A stretch of DNA of 64,000 nt, from assembly GCA_029237695.1 (NCBI GenBank), contig CM055265.1, positions 118,683,078 to 118,747,077 of the forward strand, read 5' to 3'. The DNA is from Conchocele bisecta. Lineage: Eukaryota; Mollusca; Bivalvia; Lucinida; Thyasiridae. Shown here one piece after another: positions 1 through 9,593 of the stretch. Numbering within the stretch: position 1 is the stretch's first letter; each line of letters begins with the position of its first letter. The position numbers and the translations under genes are program-made. Under the pieces are notes generated by a model, which saw only the letters and a program-made list of their open reading frames with translations, had not been told where the DNA came from and did not search any database.

Positions 1-1172
1 TGTGACCTTGACTCTCGGCTTAGCGGGGATGGCACGAAACATGAATTTGTCACAGGGTGGTAGAGGTCCATTGGAGCAATGCGTGTGTGAAATGTGAAGC
101 AGATCCGAGCAAGGAAATAAAGTTATAACCGATTTCTCTGATGTTAAGTTTATGTAAAGAGACTAAGTATGTGACCTTGACCTCGAGATCAGCGGGGATT
201 TGTCACATCATGATAGTAGAGCCTTAGAGGAATGCATGCATGAAATATTAAGAATTTTCTATTAAAGAAATAGAAGTTATAACATATATCTCTGATGTTT
301 TGTAAAGAGACTAAGTATGTGACCTTGACCTTGGGATCAGCGGGGGCTGGACGGTGTGGATTTGTCACAGCATGATAGTACAACCTTAGAGGAATGCATG
401 CATGAAATATTACAATTTTCAAAGAAGGAAATAGAAGTTATAACTTATTTCTCTGATGTTAAGTTTTGTAAAGAGACCAAATATTTGACCTTGACCTTGG
501 GATCAGCGGGGGTTGGACGGTCGTGGATTTGGCACAGCATGGTAGTAGAGCTTTACAGGAATGCATGTGTGAAATATTAAGCATTTTAGATGAAGTAAAA
601 AGAAGTTACAACATATTTCTCTGATGTTAAGTTTTGTAAAGAGACTAAGTATTTGACCTTGACCTTGGGATCAGCGGGGGTTGGATTGTCGTGGATTTGG
701 CACAGCATGGTAGTAGAGCCTTACAGGAATGCACAAGGGAAATATTAAAAAATGTTGATGAAAGAAATAGAGAAGTTATAACATATTTCTCTGATGTTAA
801 GTTTTGTAAAGAGACTAAGTATTTGACCTTGACCTTGGGATCAGCGGGGGTTGGATTGTCGTGGATTTGGCACAGCATGGTAGTAGAGCCTTACAGGAAA
901 CTAACCTGGAATGCATGCGTGAAATATTAAAAAATGTTGATGAAAGAAATAGAGAAGTTATAGCAGATTTTTTCTCTGATGTTAAGTTTTGTGAAGAGAA
1001 CAAGTATGTGACCTTGACCTTGGGATCAGCGGGGGTTGGACGGGCGTGGATTTCTCAAAGCATGATAGTAGAGCTTTAGAGGAATGCATGCGTGAAATAT
1101 TGATAATTTTCTATGAAAGAAATAGAAGTTATAACATATTTCTCTGATGTTAATGATGTTAAGTTTAGTGAC
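1..1172. repeat. Satellite array, ~168-bp monomers (type 1)
   Basis: About seven head-to-tail monomers. The core GATCAGCGGG recurs near 19 (degenerate), 187, 335, 501, 669, 839 and 1024, so monomers are 148-185 bp. Each carries GACCTTGACCTTGGG, a TGGATTTG..CACAGCATG block, GGAATGCATG, GAAATATTA and GAAGTTATAAC. The same ordered blocks form the array at 41379-44396, so both belong to one family, resembling the bivalve BIV160/pearl-type repeats. The array starts before the window. Short open frames inside it are periodic by-products, not genes. Confidence 0.9.
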
Positions 1173-1288
1173 AGACGGATGGACGGACAGACGGACAGAC
1201 AGACAACCCGACTCCAGTATACCCCCTCCCCCCGTCCCAACTATATACTAGTCAGGTTTTCCGTGTGTCCGTCCGTCACTAAACTTAA
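1159..1288. repeat. ACGG/ACAG microsatellite tail inside an inverted repeat
   Basis: The satellite ends in GATGTTAAGTTTAGTGAC followed by a (GGAC/AGAC) microsatellite, then a C-rich spacer, then CCGTCCGTCACTAAACTTAA. The arms 1159-1172 and 1275-1288 are inverted copies, TTAAGTTTAGTGAC and its complement, extended by the GGAC/GTCC tracts. A core array followed by an ACGG microsatellite is the layout known for pearl-like bivalve elements. Confidence 0.75.
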
Positions 1289-1707
1289 GATGAGAGAAAT
1301 TTTATAAAAATATACACAAACATGGATTAACTTTGATATGTTCTACATATTATGAATTTACGGTATATTTATTCTATAGATTGACGGCTACATTCAATAA
1401 TCATCAATGCACATGTATAACATTACAATTATTCAATTTGTATATCAATATTTCTGTTACAAAAAAAAAGTTGGACAATAGAAGGGGTTAGTGGATGAAA
1501 GGGGGCTAAGTCCCTTCTTCCATTGACCCCTTCGTTATGATAGACTGTACTATGTACACCAAGTGTGTAATTACATCAAAATATATCACGCCAGAAATCA
1601 AGTCATCTATCCAAATTCAAAATCAAAACATGGACATGTTTGCAGAAAACATGGACATGTTTGAAGCCAAGCAGATAGGAGTTGCCAATAAGCGGGGTGA
1701 TATATAG
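1289..1707. other. AT-rich intronic or flanking DNA, no gene seen
   Basis: No coding signal was recognised. There is an A run near 1460 and an imperfect palindrome at about 1480-1533 (GAAGGGGTTAGTGG against CCATTGACCCCTTC). Confidence 0.5.
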
Positions 1708-1870
1708 AGGATATTCCATCATACATTTTGAATAGCGGGAAATAATACACGAGTGTGCGTCGGCTTCCAAGTAAGCAATGAGTGAGAGTAGCGGACAAAT
1801 TGCTTGCACGGACGCCGACGGACACGAGTGTATTACTTCCGCTATTCAAACATGTACGATGGAATATCCT
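1708..1870. repeat. Foldback element
   Basis: Inverted arms of about 55 bp: AGGATATTCCATC..GAATAGCGGGAAATAATACAC on the left and GTGTATTACTTCCGCTATTC..GATGGAATATCCT on the right, around a spacer of about 50 bp. The arms have diverged at several positions, so it is not recent. Confidence 0.8.
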
Positions 1871-2334
1871 ATTTATTACACTTCCACGGCGGATACATAT
1901 GCACATTTAGTCTATTTTTCAGATTATAATAAATGAATTGTGATGTGAGCATGAATAGTTATACAATGACGTGTTTTCCCGCGTTTTGACGTTACGTTGT
2001 GTGACGTCATGTTAAACTTTTTGAAATCCAAATTATGCAGCTGTTTCTATGAACCAGCTATATTCGAGTGCATGTTTGGAATGTGTTCAATCACATTAAC
2101 ATTCGAGATTAGTCGAGACCCTTTCCAAATTTTCAAATAACTTCATTTTGACTGTAAACAAAATTAAACATTTTGCATGGTAGCTCGTGGTTTCCAAAAA
2201 AACAGGCGCGCAATGGCAGGTGTTCTCTTCAAGGTGTATTATTTGTAAGGAGTTGATTACGGGTTTTCTCTCACAGCGAAACCCGAGCAAATAATTTGCA
2301 AAAGTGTAATAAAATGTATTTTCCAACCACTTGA

Positions 2335-2727
2335 GTGTTTGTTTGTTTGTTTATTAGTGTTTAACGGCCTATCAACAGCTAAGGTCATGCAAGGCCGGGC
2401 AAACGGGTTCGATTCTGTTTTAACCTGCTGCATTGGGGGGGAAATCCCAAAATCAGAATGGAATATTTACATTGAGAAAAAATACATTCAGCCCTGAAAT
2501 TAGAATAACCTGACCTGGTGCCAGGTCCATACCACACCAGTCACTTGGCCCCTTCCCCTAAAATAGGATTATGAGTAATCGTAATACTCACATAAGGGGT
2601 ATAACCAGATTCAACTGTCACATACAAAATGCCAAAGACTTATGTGAGGGTCAAATCAGGTCTCCAGTTGGGATTCCGGTAAGGATGAACCCCAATCGTT
2701 CAATTACATGCTCCCACCTACCACCCG
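2335..2727 (-). mobile_element. SINE-like retroposon, full copy, 12-bp target duplication
   Basis: A 393-bp insert flanked by direct repeats CCAACCACTTGA at 2323-2334 and 2728-2739. Read on the minus strand it ends in GACCTTAGCTGTTGATAGG, CCGTTAAACACTAATAAA and a (CAAA)n tail. That tail and the duplication length are what target-primed retroposition leaves. The body includes a CCTGACCTGGTGCCAGGTCC inverted motif and CCCCAATGCAGCAGGT. No tRNA head is obvious. Other copies lie at 17246 and 41850; truncated ones at 7684, 8504, 9520, 24331 and 52841. Confidence 0.85.
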
Positions 2728-2900
2728 CCAACCACTTGATTGACAAGTATGCCCTGTAAATTACACAGCAAAACATTTCTAGATAAGGTTGGGCTATTAG
2801 ACATCCACAAGTTAACCAGTCCTATAGACATTCTTTTTTTTTAAATGCTTCCTAATCCCAGGGCATTTTCCCAGGCTAATCCCAGGCTTCCTAATCCCTG

Positions 2901-3257
2901 TAGCCAATTTCACCAAAATGTCTACGCATACTTATACTAAGTGTGCATTGACGGAGTAATCATTTATTTTTCCCGAAATGCATTATTCATATAGAACTAA
3001 CGACTCCATATATTTGATGATTAAAAGTATGCAGAATTATTATATTGAATTTATTACATTATCACAGCCTTGATATTATTTATTATGATTTATTACACTG
3101 AATTGATTACATTATCACAGCCAAAATGGCTGTGATAATGTAATAAATTCAGAGTAATAAAAATATTATTAAAAAAAATTATCGTTAAATTTAAAATTTC
3201 TCCCTCAAAGTGTACTTAGCAAGATAAGTATACTTTGCAATTTTGGTTAAATAGGCT
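2901..3257. repeat. Foldback MITE, family A
   Basis: The terminal inverted repeats are TAGCCAATTTCACCAAAATG and its complement at 3240-3257, continuing through GCAAAGTATACTTA-type sequence to GAGGGAGTAATC / CTCCCTCAAAG. The centre is a TTACATTATCACAGCC inverted pair. The left arm carries about 90 bp absent from the right (CATTTATTTTTCCCGAAATG..AGTATGCAG), a fixed family feature. Other copies: 33406, 49170, 49915, 50569 and 58048. Confidence 0.85.
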
Positions 3258-3570
3258 ATTGGTGGGGATGGGGTTCATTGATGGACACATAATAATACAG
3301 GTTTTCAAACAGGGTGGCATTCCATAATAGCAGGGAGGGAAGACTAGCTAAAATACTATGAAGGAGGAAAAATGGACCTATTGAAAAATGTGATAATTTT
3401 ATAAACGAAACTGACAGTTAAGAAACATTTCAGAGCGCAATTATGTAAAATAAATAATTGCATGTGTGTTGTGAAATTTCTGTCAATTTCATCTATAAAA
3501 AATTATCCTAGATCTTATAAAATCCGAAAATTTCTGGAGAGAAAAACGAATCCATAAAAATTAAGTTGGA

Positions 3571-3660
3571 TCACAGTTTGTCCGCATGTACGAGGAGATA
3601 ATCCGCGAGCTTTAGCGAGTGGATTATCGACCGTACATGCGGACATGATCTAGCTGTGAT
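3571..3660. repeat. Imperfect palindrome
   Basis: The arms TCACAGTTTGTCCGCATGTACG..GATAATCC and GGATTATCGACCGTACATGCGGAC..GCTGTGA flank GCGAGCTTTAGCGAG. It is a short foldback unit with no coding content. Confidence 0.7.
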
Positions 3661-3739
3661 AAATCCTCATGTCCATACATTGCCCACATGTATGCTAATT
3701 GTAAATCCAGAAACAAAAGATCTGATAAACTATGTATAT

Positions 3740-3980
3740 GTAACTGTGACTAGAGAAATAGGGCTTACGGGTTTTATGACCAGCTTAGATCCAGATCAGC
3801 CTGTGCATCCGCACAGTCTGATCGGGATCTGCACCGTTCGCCATTCCATTAATGAAGTACGCATCCTGCCTATAACAAGCAATATATATCGCTACAAGGC
3901 TACAGTAGTGTGCTATTTGATCAGGAGCTTATTTGATCAGGAGCTAGAGTCCCATTTATCCAGTCACAGCCACATATAAA
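3740..3980. repeat. Foldback MITE, family B
   Basis: The ends are ATATGTAACTGTGACTAGAG and TTATCCAGTCACAGCCACAT, inverted copies of each other. Inside are GATCCAGATCAGCCTGTGCATC and GCACAGTCTGATCGGGATC, a second inverted pair, then TTCGCCATTCCAT. The family recurs at 8012, 11640, 22862, 25085, 26098, 38854 and 47165, mostly in one orientation. Confidence 0.8.
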
Positions 3981-4039
3981 GAATGGAATCATGAAAGATC
4001 TGGCCGAGAGGACAAAAGTTGAAAACGTCACACACTGTG

Positions 4040-4436
4040 ATATTTCTAAAGTGTTCATAGAACACGGATGCCCCACATACCGCTTCGATAATACACTGTT
4101 AAAACGAGGCAAAATTCCAAGACCAAAATAGGAGATAATACATGACCTGGGGGTCGAATAAAAAATCGGAACAAACTTTGCACATCTACTCATCATAAGG
4201 AAGCTACATACCAAGTTTCAGGTCTGTAGCTATTACGGTTTAACAGTTTTACGACTTACAAGGCCGTTAAACACCGATAAACAATCAAACGACTTACAAG
4301 GTTGGTGACTGACGGACGGAAGGGACGGAAACGACGGACAGGACGACGGACAGGACGGACAAGACAGGACGGACGGACAAGGGTAACACTAAATGCCCCC
4401 TCCACTATCGTGGTGGGCCATAAAAATATAAGGTAT
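4040..4436 (+). mobile_element. Helentron-like non-autonomous element, family G
   Basis: It begins with GTGTTCATAGAACACGGATG (a GTGTTCnnnGAACAC palindrome), passes through an ACGG microsatellite (about 4310-4380), and ends with a hairpin CCACTATCGTGG closed by GCCCC/GGGC and followed by CATAAAAA. The same start and end flank 24019-24155, and the start recurs at 39432. Assignment to Helitron/Helentron-like elements rests on the 3' hairpin plus A-rich end; no Rep/helicase is present. Confidence 0.5.
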
Positions 4437-4621
4437 TGAAAAGAATTATACAGATTCTGATGGACACATGCAAGCACAAACAGATGGACTGATGGATGAA
4501 ACACGGATACTTGAAGTCAGTGCTATGTCCATGGGTCTTGCCTTCTGGCAGTAGGCTCCACAAAAATCTCTTTTACACACAGCTAATAGAGCAATTAAAA
4601 TCACACTGCTCCAAAGTTCCC

Positions 4622-4851
4622 AAGTTTCACTAAACTTTGTACGACTAAAATGTTCGTAAGTACAAAATTATGTAAATTGCACATTAACAATGTTTTCTTG
4701 TAAACAATTATTGGATTTACATTTATTGAGCATAGGCTGCATATGCAGCCTATGCTCAATAAATGTAAATCCATGAATTGAAATTTACAGACGATCCTAA
4801 ATTTGCACTTACGAACATTTTAGTTGTACAAAGTTTAGTGAAACGGGCCCG
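4622..4851. repeat. Foldback MITE, family C
   Basis: The ends GTTTCACTAAACTTTGTACG and CAAAGTTTAGTGAAACGGGC are inverted. The centre is a near-perfect hairpin on GGATTTACATTTATTGAGC and ATAGGCTGCATATGCAGCC. This is the commonest foldback here: further copies at 7029, 27230, 32211, 41234 (half), 50452 (half) and 59888. Confidence 0.88.
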
Positions 4852-4918
4852 CGAGGTTGAAGGATAGAATATAGATGGACTGTAGCTCTTACCTTCTCAC
4901 CGCCCTTGTGGTATATAA

Positions 4919-5165
4919 ATAAGACAAGCCATGTGATTTTGTACCCAAGAAGATGACTGCTCTCATGAGACATATTTACAAAATTTACGATACGTTCCAT
5001 AAATGGCGTTGAAAGTCTATGAAATGTTCAAAGCAAATGTGGAATAGATTTGCTATGAAAATGTTGTCACCTTTCGATTTCATTTACAGAAAATATCATA
5101 GTTTCATTTTTCATGAAAAATCTCAGTCCTGTTCTTTCTAGTAGGTACAAAATAACATGGCGCGT
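4919..5165. repeat. Foldback element, family D
   Basis: The ends AGACAAGCCATGTGATTTTG and AAAATAACATGGCGCGTCT are inverted. Inner blocks ACAAAATTTACGATA and ATTTACAGAAAATATCATAG also pair loosely. Relatives are at 13976, 38279 and 46842. Confidence 0.65.
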
Positions 5166-5624
5166 CTCAAATGTCATATTTGGATAAATTTTATATTCTC
5201 AAAACATTATATATTTCTTAATTTATACCATATTTGTTGAGAATTGCATAATTAATAAAATTATGGTTTATAGTATAGTAAGAAAGCTAATGTTAAATAG
5301 TATGGAATAAACATTGTGATTTTCTTGCATATGTACCGGTATATGAAAAGTAGACTAAAATATGTATATTCAATGTATGAAAGCATTTTTAAACAAACAA
5401 CATGTCAACTATCAGATAAAAATGAGATTAACACTTTTCAAGATATAAAACGTTCATATTTCCATTCAAAACATCAAAATATTTTCTGTCAAAATATGAT
5501 GTTTTCAACTGTAATGATGCTATAAAATGTTTTACACATAGCGTTTAGAAAATATGAAATTTATTTTACTTGTGTGCATATTTAAAAACCTATTTTGCTA
5601 ATGCAAATAAACTTGTGGAATAAA

Positions 5625-5700
5625 TTTTATACAGTGAAACCTCGCTTAGCTGCCACTGACAATTGACAGTGGCAGCTAAGCGAGGTTTCACTGTATAAAA
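5625..5700. repeat. Near-perfect 76-bp palindrome with pogo-like ends
   Basis: Arms of 38 bp, TTTTATACAGTGAAACCTCG..CTGCCACTG and its complement, pair with a single mismatched position near the CAATTG centre. TA-CAGTGAAACCTCG is the look of a pogo/Tigger terminus with its TA target site. The whole unit may be two such ends joined head to head. Confidence 0.85.
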
Positions 5701-5772
5701 GTTGGTTATATTCCGAGCCACAGTTATGATCACATATGTTTCTTGTTGTCCGGTTTAGAGGGGTTACACTGT

Positions 5773-5807
5773 ATCCTATAAACTGTGCATAATTTATTTA
5801 TTCTTAC
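5773..5807. other. Intron start after the last CCDC81 exon, with pogo-like end nearby
   Basis: On the minus strand the donor is CAT|GTAAGA. About 34 nt into the intron (5748-5772) comes TACAGTGTAACCCCTC, another pogo-like terminus. No partner end was found with confidence. Confidence 0.55.
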
Positions 5808-5915
5808 ATGGAAGTCTGTATCACGGAGATGCTTCTTCTGGTGCATGCCCTCGGAGACGCCCAGGTTAAATGCTGCCATCTTCTGGAGGTTGTGACGTTT
5901 CCCTAGCTGCATCTC
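5808..5915 (-). CDS. CCDC81: CCDC81 exon (residues 463-498 of the visible part)
   Basis: This 108-bp exon is phase 0 at both ends, with acceptor TAACCTCTTCAG and donor CCAT|GTAAGA. It encodes EMQLGKRHNLQKMAAFNLGV followed by SEGMHQKKHLRDTDFH. The NLGVSEGM segment is typical of CCDC81 and opens the C-terminal coiled-coil part, which is long in vertebrate CCDC81. No following exon was found in 1-5807, so the remaining coiled-coil exons must lie left of the window. Charged residues dominate, as expected of the helical tail. Identity rests on remembered family sequence; a protein search would settle it. Confidence 0.9.
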
Positions 5916-5960
5916 CTGAAGAGGTTACAGGTCAGGGTAGCACATAGAGTTTATTTGACT

Positions 5961-6174
5961 GCCATTTTGAAATACCAGATTTATGTCCCCAAGACATCTG
6001 AGAATCCAACACAGATTCTTTGTCGGATTTACAGATGTCAAGGCCATTTTGAAATACCAGATTTATTTCCCCCCCGAGACATCTGGAAATCTGACAAAGA
6101 AACGAGTGCGGAGCACGAGTTTCTTTGCCGGACTTACAGATGTCAAGGGAAATAAATCCGGTATTTCAAAATGG
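5961..6174. repeat. Foldback element with internal duplication
   Basis: GCCATTTTGAAATACCAGAT occurs at 5961 and again at about 6043, and its complement ends the unit (ATCCGGTATTTCAAAATGG). The block GACATCTG..TTTACAGATGTC adds further pairing. It lies just inside the intron upstream of the 5808-5915 exon. Confidence 0.8.
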
Positions 6175-6496
6175 TAGCAGAGTAAATTGTATATCACATG
6201 TTCTTTGAAAAATGTGAAATTTACTCTTAGACCAGCTTACATGTATAATGTTGCCAAAATTGACAATTTTGACATTAGCGTATGAATTGTTTATTCGCCG
6301 GAAATGACGTCAAAACGTGACGTCCATTACGCCTCACGAACGTCTAGGAGGAAATACTTCCTTCAAGGAAATAAATACCTCCAGAATCACTGGGTAGCAT
6401 GTAATACACAAGGCATAGATTGTCATACATAGCTTTCCTAGCGCAACCCGATAAACTTCATATCAAAAGACATAACTATTTCACTGTGTCACACTC

Positions 6497-6542
6497 ATGA
6501 TCTGCATCATATTGAAACATGTTTCAAAATGGTGCAGATCAT
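6497..6542. repeat. Short palindrome
   Basis: ATGATCTGCATCATATTGAAAC and its near complement GTTTCAAAATGGTGCAGATCAT meet at an AT centre. Nothing else recognisable lies between 6543 and 7028. Confidence 0.75.
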
Positions 6543-7028
6543 TAGCAAGATGTATGTAGTTGCATGGTAATAATTCCAATTCTTAATAAAGGCCCATGAA
6601 CGAAAATTCGAAAACCGAGTGACACCGTGAAATGGCAGTATATTGCAATTCTCTAACTGGAAAATCAGTATCAGGACAATTAGTCTGGTATTTTCTCTGT
6701 GTGTTCATCATGTGTCTTTGTGTAGAAGACACCATTCTTCAGACTTCCAAAACTGCCTGATAAACTTGATATCAAAAGACACTAGTCTGGTATTCTCAAT
6801 GTACCTAGTCATTAAGCACATTCTTTGCATCCTATAACTACCGATACAGCTGCAGCAGGCCCAAATATAGAGCATATCATGCTAGTTTATTTTGTAGCAG
6901 GCAGAGTTCTCTCAGTTTGTGGTCAATGTTGTTATAACAGTATAAAACTGTACCGAATCATTAACACATTCTTGGTGTCATTCTGTACTGACAAATCTGC
7001 AGTAAGCCGAAATATATAGAGCATACCA

Positions 7029-7254
7029 GGGGCCCGTTTCACTAAACTTTGTAAGTGCAGAATTACGATAGTCTGTAAATATCATATTAACAGTGTTTTA
7101 TTGTAAACAATTATTGGATTTACATTTATTGAGCATAGGCTGCATATGCAGCCTATGCTCAATAAATGTAAATCCATCAATTGGAATTTCCAGACGATCC
7201 TAAATTTGCACTTACGAACATTTTTGTCGTACGAAGTTTAGTGAAACGGGCCCC
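7029..7254. repeat. Foldback MITE, family C
   Basis: Both termini are intact: GGGGCCCGTTTCACTAAAC and its complement GTTTAGTGAAACGGGCCCC. The central hairpin is almost identical to the copy at 4622, which suggests recent spread. Confidence 0.88.
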
Positions 7255-7349
7255 AGGTATCGTTGTATATTGTTATAACGGGATTCAACTGTACATAATG
7301 GGATTACACATTTCAAGGTCCATGTTGTTATAACGGGATTCCACTGTAC
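7255..7349. repeat. Pogo/Tigger-like ends abutting a splice donor
   Basis: Two direct copies of GTTATAACGGGATTCNACTG followed by TA lie at about 7275-7295 and 7328-7349. Read on the minus strand the right one starts TA-CAGTGGAATCCCGTTATAAC, and its TA overlaps the donor GTA of the 7350-7641 exon. No inverted partner end was found, so this is a fragment or rearranged copy. Confidence 0.7.
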
Positions 7350-7641
7350 CTGATCGGTGAGCACATTCTCGGCATCCTTCATATACTGATACTGCTGCAG
7401 TAAACGATCCTCCTCTTCTTCACGTCTCCGTCGCTCCTCGGTGAACGACACGGGAACGTTGCGCCGCGTTCGCTGGTGGCATAGGTAACACAGCTCCTGA
7501 CCCGCGTTGGCATGGCCGCACGCGGTGCTCGGTGGCGAGTGGACGCTCTCGCCTGGTTTGAGCTGGTCGAAGGTAACGGATCGTTGTAACAGGCCAAGGT
7601 GTTTCGGGGATGTCGGTGGCGCGTGTGGCTTTTGAAGAGCG
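7350..7641 (-). CDS. CCDC81: CCDC81 exon with Cys/His cluster and coiled-coil start
   Basis: This 292-bp exon has acceptor CATATCCATTCCAG|C and donor GATCAG|GTACAG. It enters with one nucleotide, completing the GA left by the previous exon as Asp, and leaves in phase 0. It begins ALQKPHAPPTSPKHLG, then carries LLQRSVTFDQLKPGE, then CGHANAGQELCYLCHQR, then VPVSFTEERRRREEEEDRLL and QQYQYMKDAENVLTDQ. The C-x-H..C-x-x-C-H spacing could bind zinc; this is inference. The CYLCHQR..NVPVSF..E block is the most diagnostic CCDC81 signature in the window. High GC and strong third-position C/G mark it off from its AT-rich surroundings. The donor lies on a transposon edge. Confidence 0.93.
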
Positions 7642-7683
7642 CTGGAATGGATATGGCGATGTTAACTACACTCAAACCTGTGA

Positions 7684-7850
7684 TTTGATTTGATTTAATG
7701 GTGTTTAACGGCCTATCAAAAGCTAACTGAGGTCATTTAAGACTGGCCAACGGATCCCGCATTTCACCTGCTGCATTGGGAGGCTGGGGAGAGAGGATCT
7801 CTCTCAAAATCAGAACAAAATTTACTATTTACATTGAAAAAATATATATT
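7684..7850 (-). mobile_element. SINE-like retroposon, truncated and diverged
   Basis: It carries the family's right-to-left order: a TTTGATTTGATTTAATGG tail remnant, GTGTTTAACGGCCTATCAA, AGGTCATTTAAG, CCTGCTGCATTGGGAGG, CAAAATCAGAAC and ATTTACATTGA. It begins 43 bp from the acceptor of the 7350-7641 exon and is in the same orientation as CCDC81. Confidence 0.7.
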
Positions 7851-8011
7851 AAGGTCAGCCATGGGAAGAGAACAATCTCGCCTTAAAAGTTCACAGGTGG
7901 TCTTTGTTCACATGTTCATTGATGTAGTAATAGTTGTGAAAACTGGAGGTGGCCGTTAGCACAGGTTCAACAGTATAGTCAAAGATCGTCAAATACAGTG
8001 GTGAATTTTTC

Positions 8012-8335
8012 TTCTGTATATGTGAATGTGACTGAACAAATTGGGCTTATGGGCTTTGCGACCAGTGCAGATCCAGATCAGACTGTGCATTCGTCTGATC
8101 AGGATCTGCACTGTTCGCTATTCCATCAATTAAACACCAGTCATGCTTGTAACAAGCAATTTATATTGTTATCCTGCTACATGAGTGTGCTATTTAATCA
8201 GGATCTACACTGATCATTTGATCACCAAATTTTTTCTATTGCATCAATAATGTATAAGGATGTGCAGGCTGATCTGGGTCTACCCTGGCCACAAATGGCA
8301 TAAGTCCGAGTTCCCAAGTCACAACGACATTTAAG
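8012..8335. repeat. Foldback MITE, family B (diverged)
   Basis: ATGTGAATGTGACTGAAC opens it, followed by GGGCTTATGGG, GATCCAGATCAGACTGTGC, TTCGCTATTCCATCAATTAA and GTGTGCTATTTAATCAGGA. The closing CACAGCCACAT end is degraded. Confidence 0.65.
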
Positions 8336-8440
8336 CATGGATGGATCTCCATTTACAGTGGGACAATTAATTATTTACATGAATACCGAATTTGATTACC
8401 AGGGAGCCGTTTCACTAAACTAGTTACTGAGTGTCGATAG

Positions 8441-8449
8441 GGGGGGGCA

Positions 8450-8479
<30 letters not shown>
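8441..8479 (+). repeat. Poly-G tract
   Basis: Seven G, CAA, then 29 consecutive G (8451-8479). This can form a G-quadruplex. Runs this long are also where assemblers and sequencers fail, so the exact length is doubtful. Confidence 0.9.
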
Positions 8480-8481
<2 letters not shown>

Positions 8482-8492
8482 ATGAATGAGCG

Positions 8493-9508
8493 AGTCATTA
8501 TTGGGTGTTTGTTTAACGGCCTATCAACAGCTAATGGTCATTTAAGGCTGGGCCAACAACGGGTTGTACTATCCCACATTAAACGGGTCCACGATGAGGA
8601 AAATTCCCAAAATCAGAACTCAATATTTCCATGCCACACCAGTCACTTTAGTAGCTAGGCCCCAAAATAATATGATTTGCCATAAGCTTATTACTTCTTA
8701 ATGGAGCATAACAGGTTAACGTTGTCACTTGTTTATCCCTTGTTTATCGATTTAAATGGTTTAAATCGACTCAAAGCTTACGTTCAACGGCCGCACAAAC
8801 TCGATTGAACTGCACGCCTTCCAATGATTTAAATACGCACCGCGTTTAAATAGTCAATTACGTTTTTTTAATGTGCGCACTGGTCATTTAAAAAGAGGCC
8901 CATCCGTGATTTTTTGCGTGATGTCGGGCGCAAGACAATCAATAATTTGCGGCATTGACAATAATTAAGGGGGATTACCGCAATCGCGCGTGCTGGATGC
9001 ATCCCTGCCATCCCTGTATGATACGTAAACAAATCAAAGTTCCCTATGAAGGGCAATTCTTCGTTTTGATTGGTGGAAAATTTTGTGAATATTAACTAGC
9101 GTCAAATGACGCGCATACGCGATCCAATGGGATAAACCCCCGAGATGCTGGGGTTGCTAGTCGGAGGAGATTTTGAGCAGAGGTCGATTATAAATTAGCC
9201 GAATAAACACATTTTACGCGATTATACGTGGCTGAAACTTATATGGCCATTAGAGCCAACTATGGACTTCAACAACAACAACTTCCAGGTTCAATCTCTT
9301 CCAGCGTTCAGCTCATTACGTATTCAAAATTGTGTTATTTGGCTATATTTAAAGTTTTAAACGGAGATAATTGCCAAAAATGCAAACTTTATCGGTTGAT
9401 GCAATTTGGAAGTGATACAGCAAAATTCGCGTTCATAGATTACCGAATAGCGGAGAAAAGGGTTGCTACAAACTTTTTCAGAATTCGATGGATGACCAAT
9501 ATAGTCAT
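8493..9508. repeat. 1-kb tandem duplication, copy 1
   Basis: It runs from AGTCATTATTGG to GATGACCAATATA plus a GTCAT joint, and is followed directly by a second copy. The two differ by a handful of substitutions and small indels (for example a 4-bp TTTA gap near 8889 and a CTCAAAGC / CTCGACTTCGTTGC difference near 8772). The unit opens with a truncated SINE-like fragment in the minus orientation. The rest matches no other repeat in this window. Confidence 0.9.
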
Positions 9509-9593
9509 AGTCATTATTGGTGTTTGTTTAACGGCCTATCAACAGCTAAGGTCATTTAAGGCCGGGCCAACGGGTTGTACTATCCCACATTAA
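9243..9593 (+). CDS. Hypothetical reading frame in duplicated unit
   Basis: From ATG at 9243 the frame reads MAIRANYGLQQQQLPGSISS and stays open for about 92 codons to FFRIRWMTN, then runs across the duplication joint into the SINE fragment of copy 2. The same frame is intact in copy 2. I do not recognise the product. A TATA-like TATAAATTAG and CCAAT-type boxes (GATTGGTGG, GATCCAATGG) lie 50-170 bp upstream. It may be a chance frame kept by near identity of the copies; there is no splice or polyadenylation evidence. Confidence 0.2.
   Translation: MAIRANYGLQQQQLPGSISSSVQLITYSKLCYLAIFKVLNGDNCQKCKLYRLMQFGSDTAKFAFIDYRIAEKRVATNFFRIRWMTNIVIVIIGVCLTAYQQLRSFKAGPTGCTIPH

Noticed and set aside
2096..2326. 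Minus-strand frame MENTFYYTFANYLLGFRC..
   Set aside because: AT-rich single frame with no splice support or domain, in plain intronic sequence.
1..5807. A further downstream CCDC81 exon
   Set aside because: I looked on the minus strand for the expected charged coiled-coil continuation in phase 0 and found no frame with matching splice sites.
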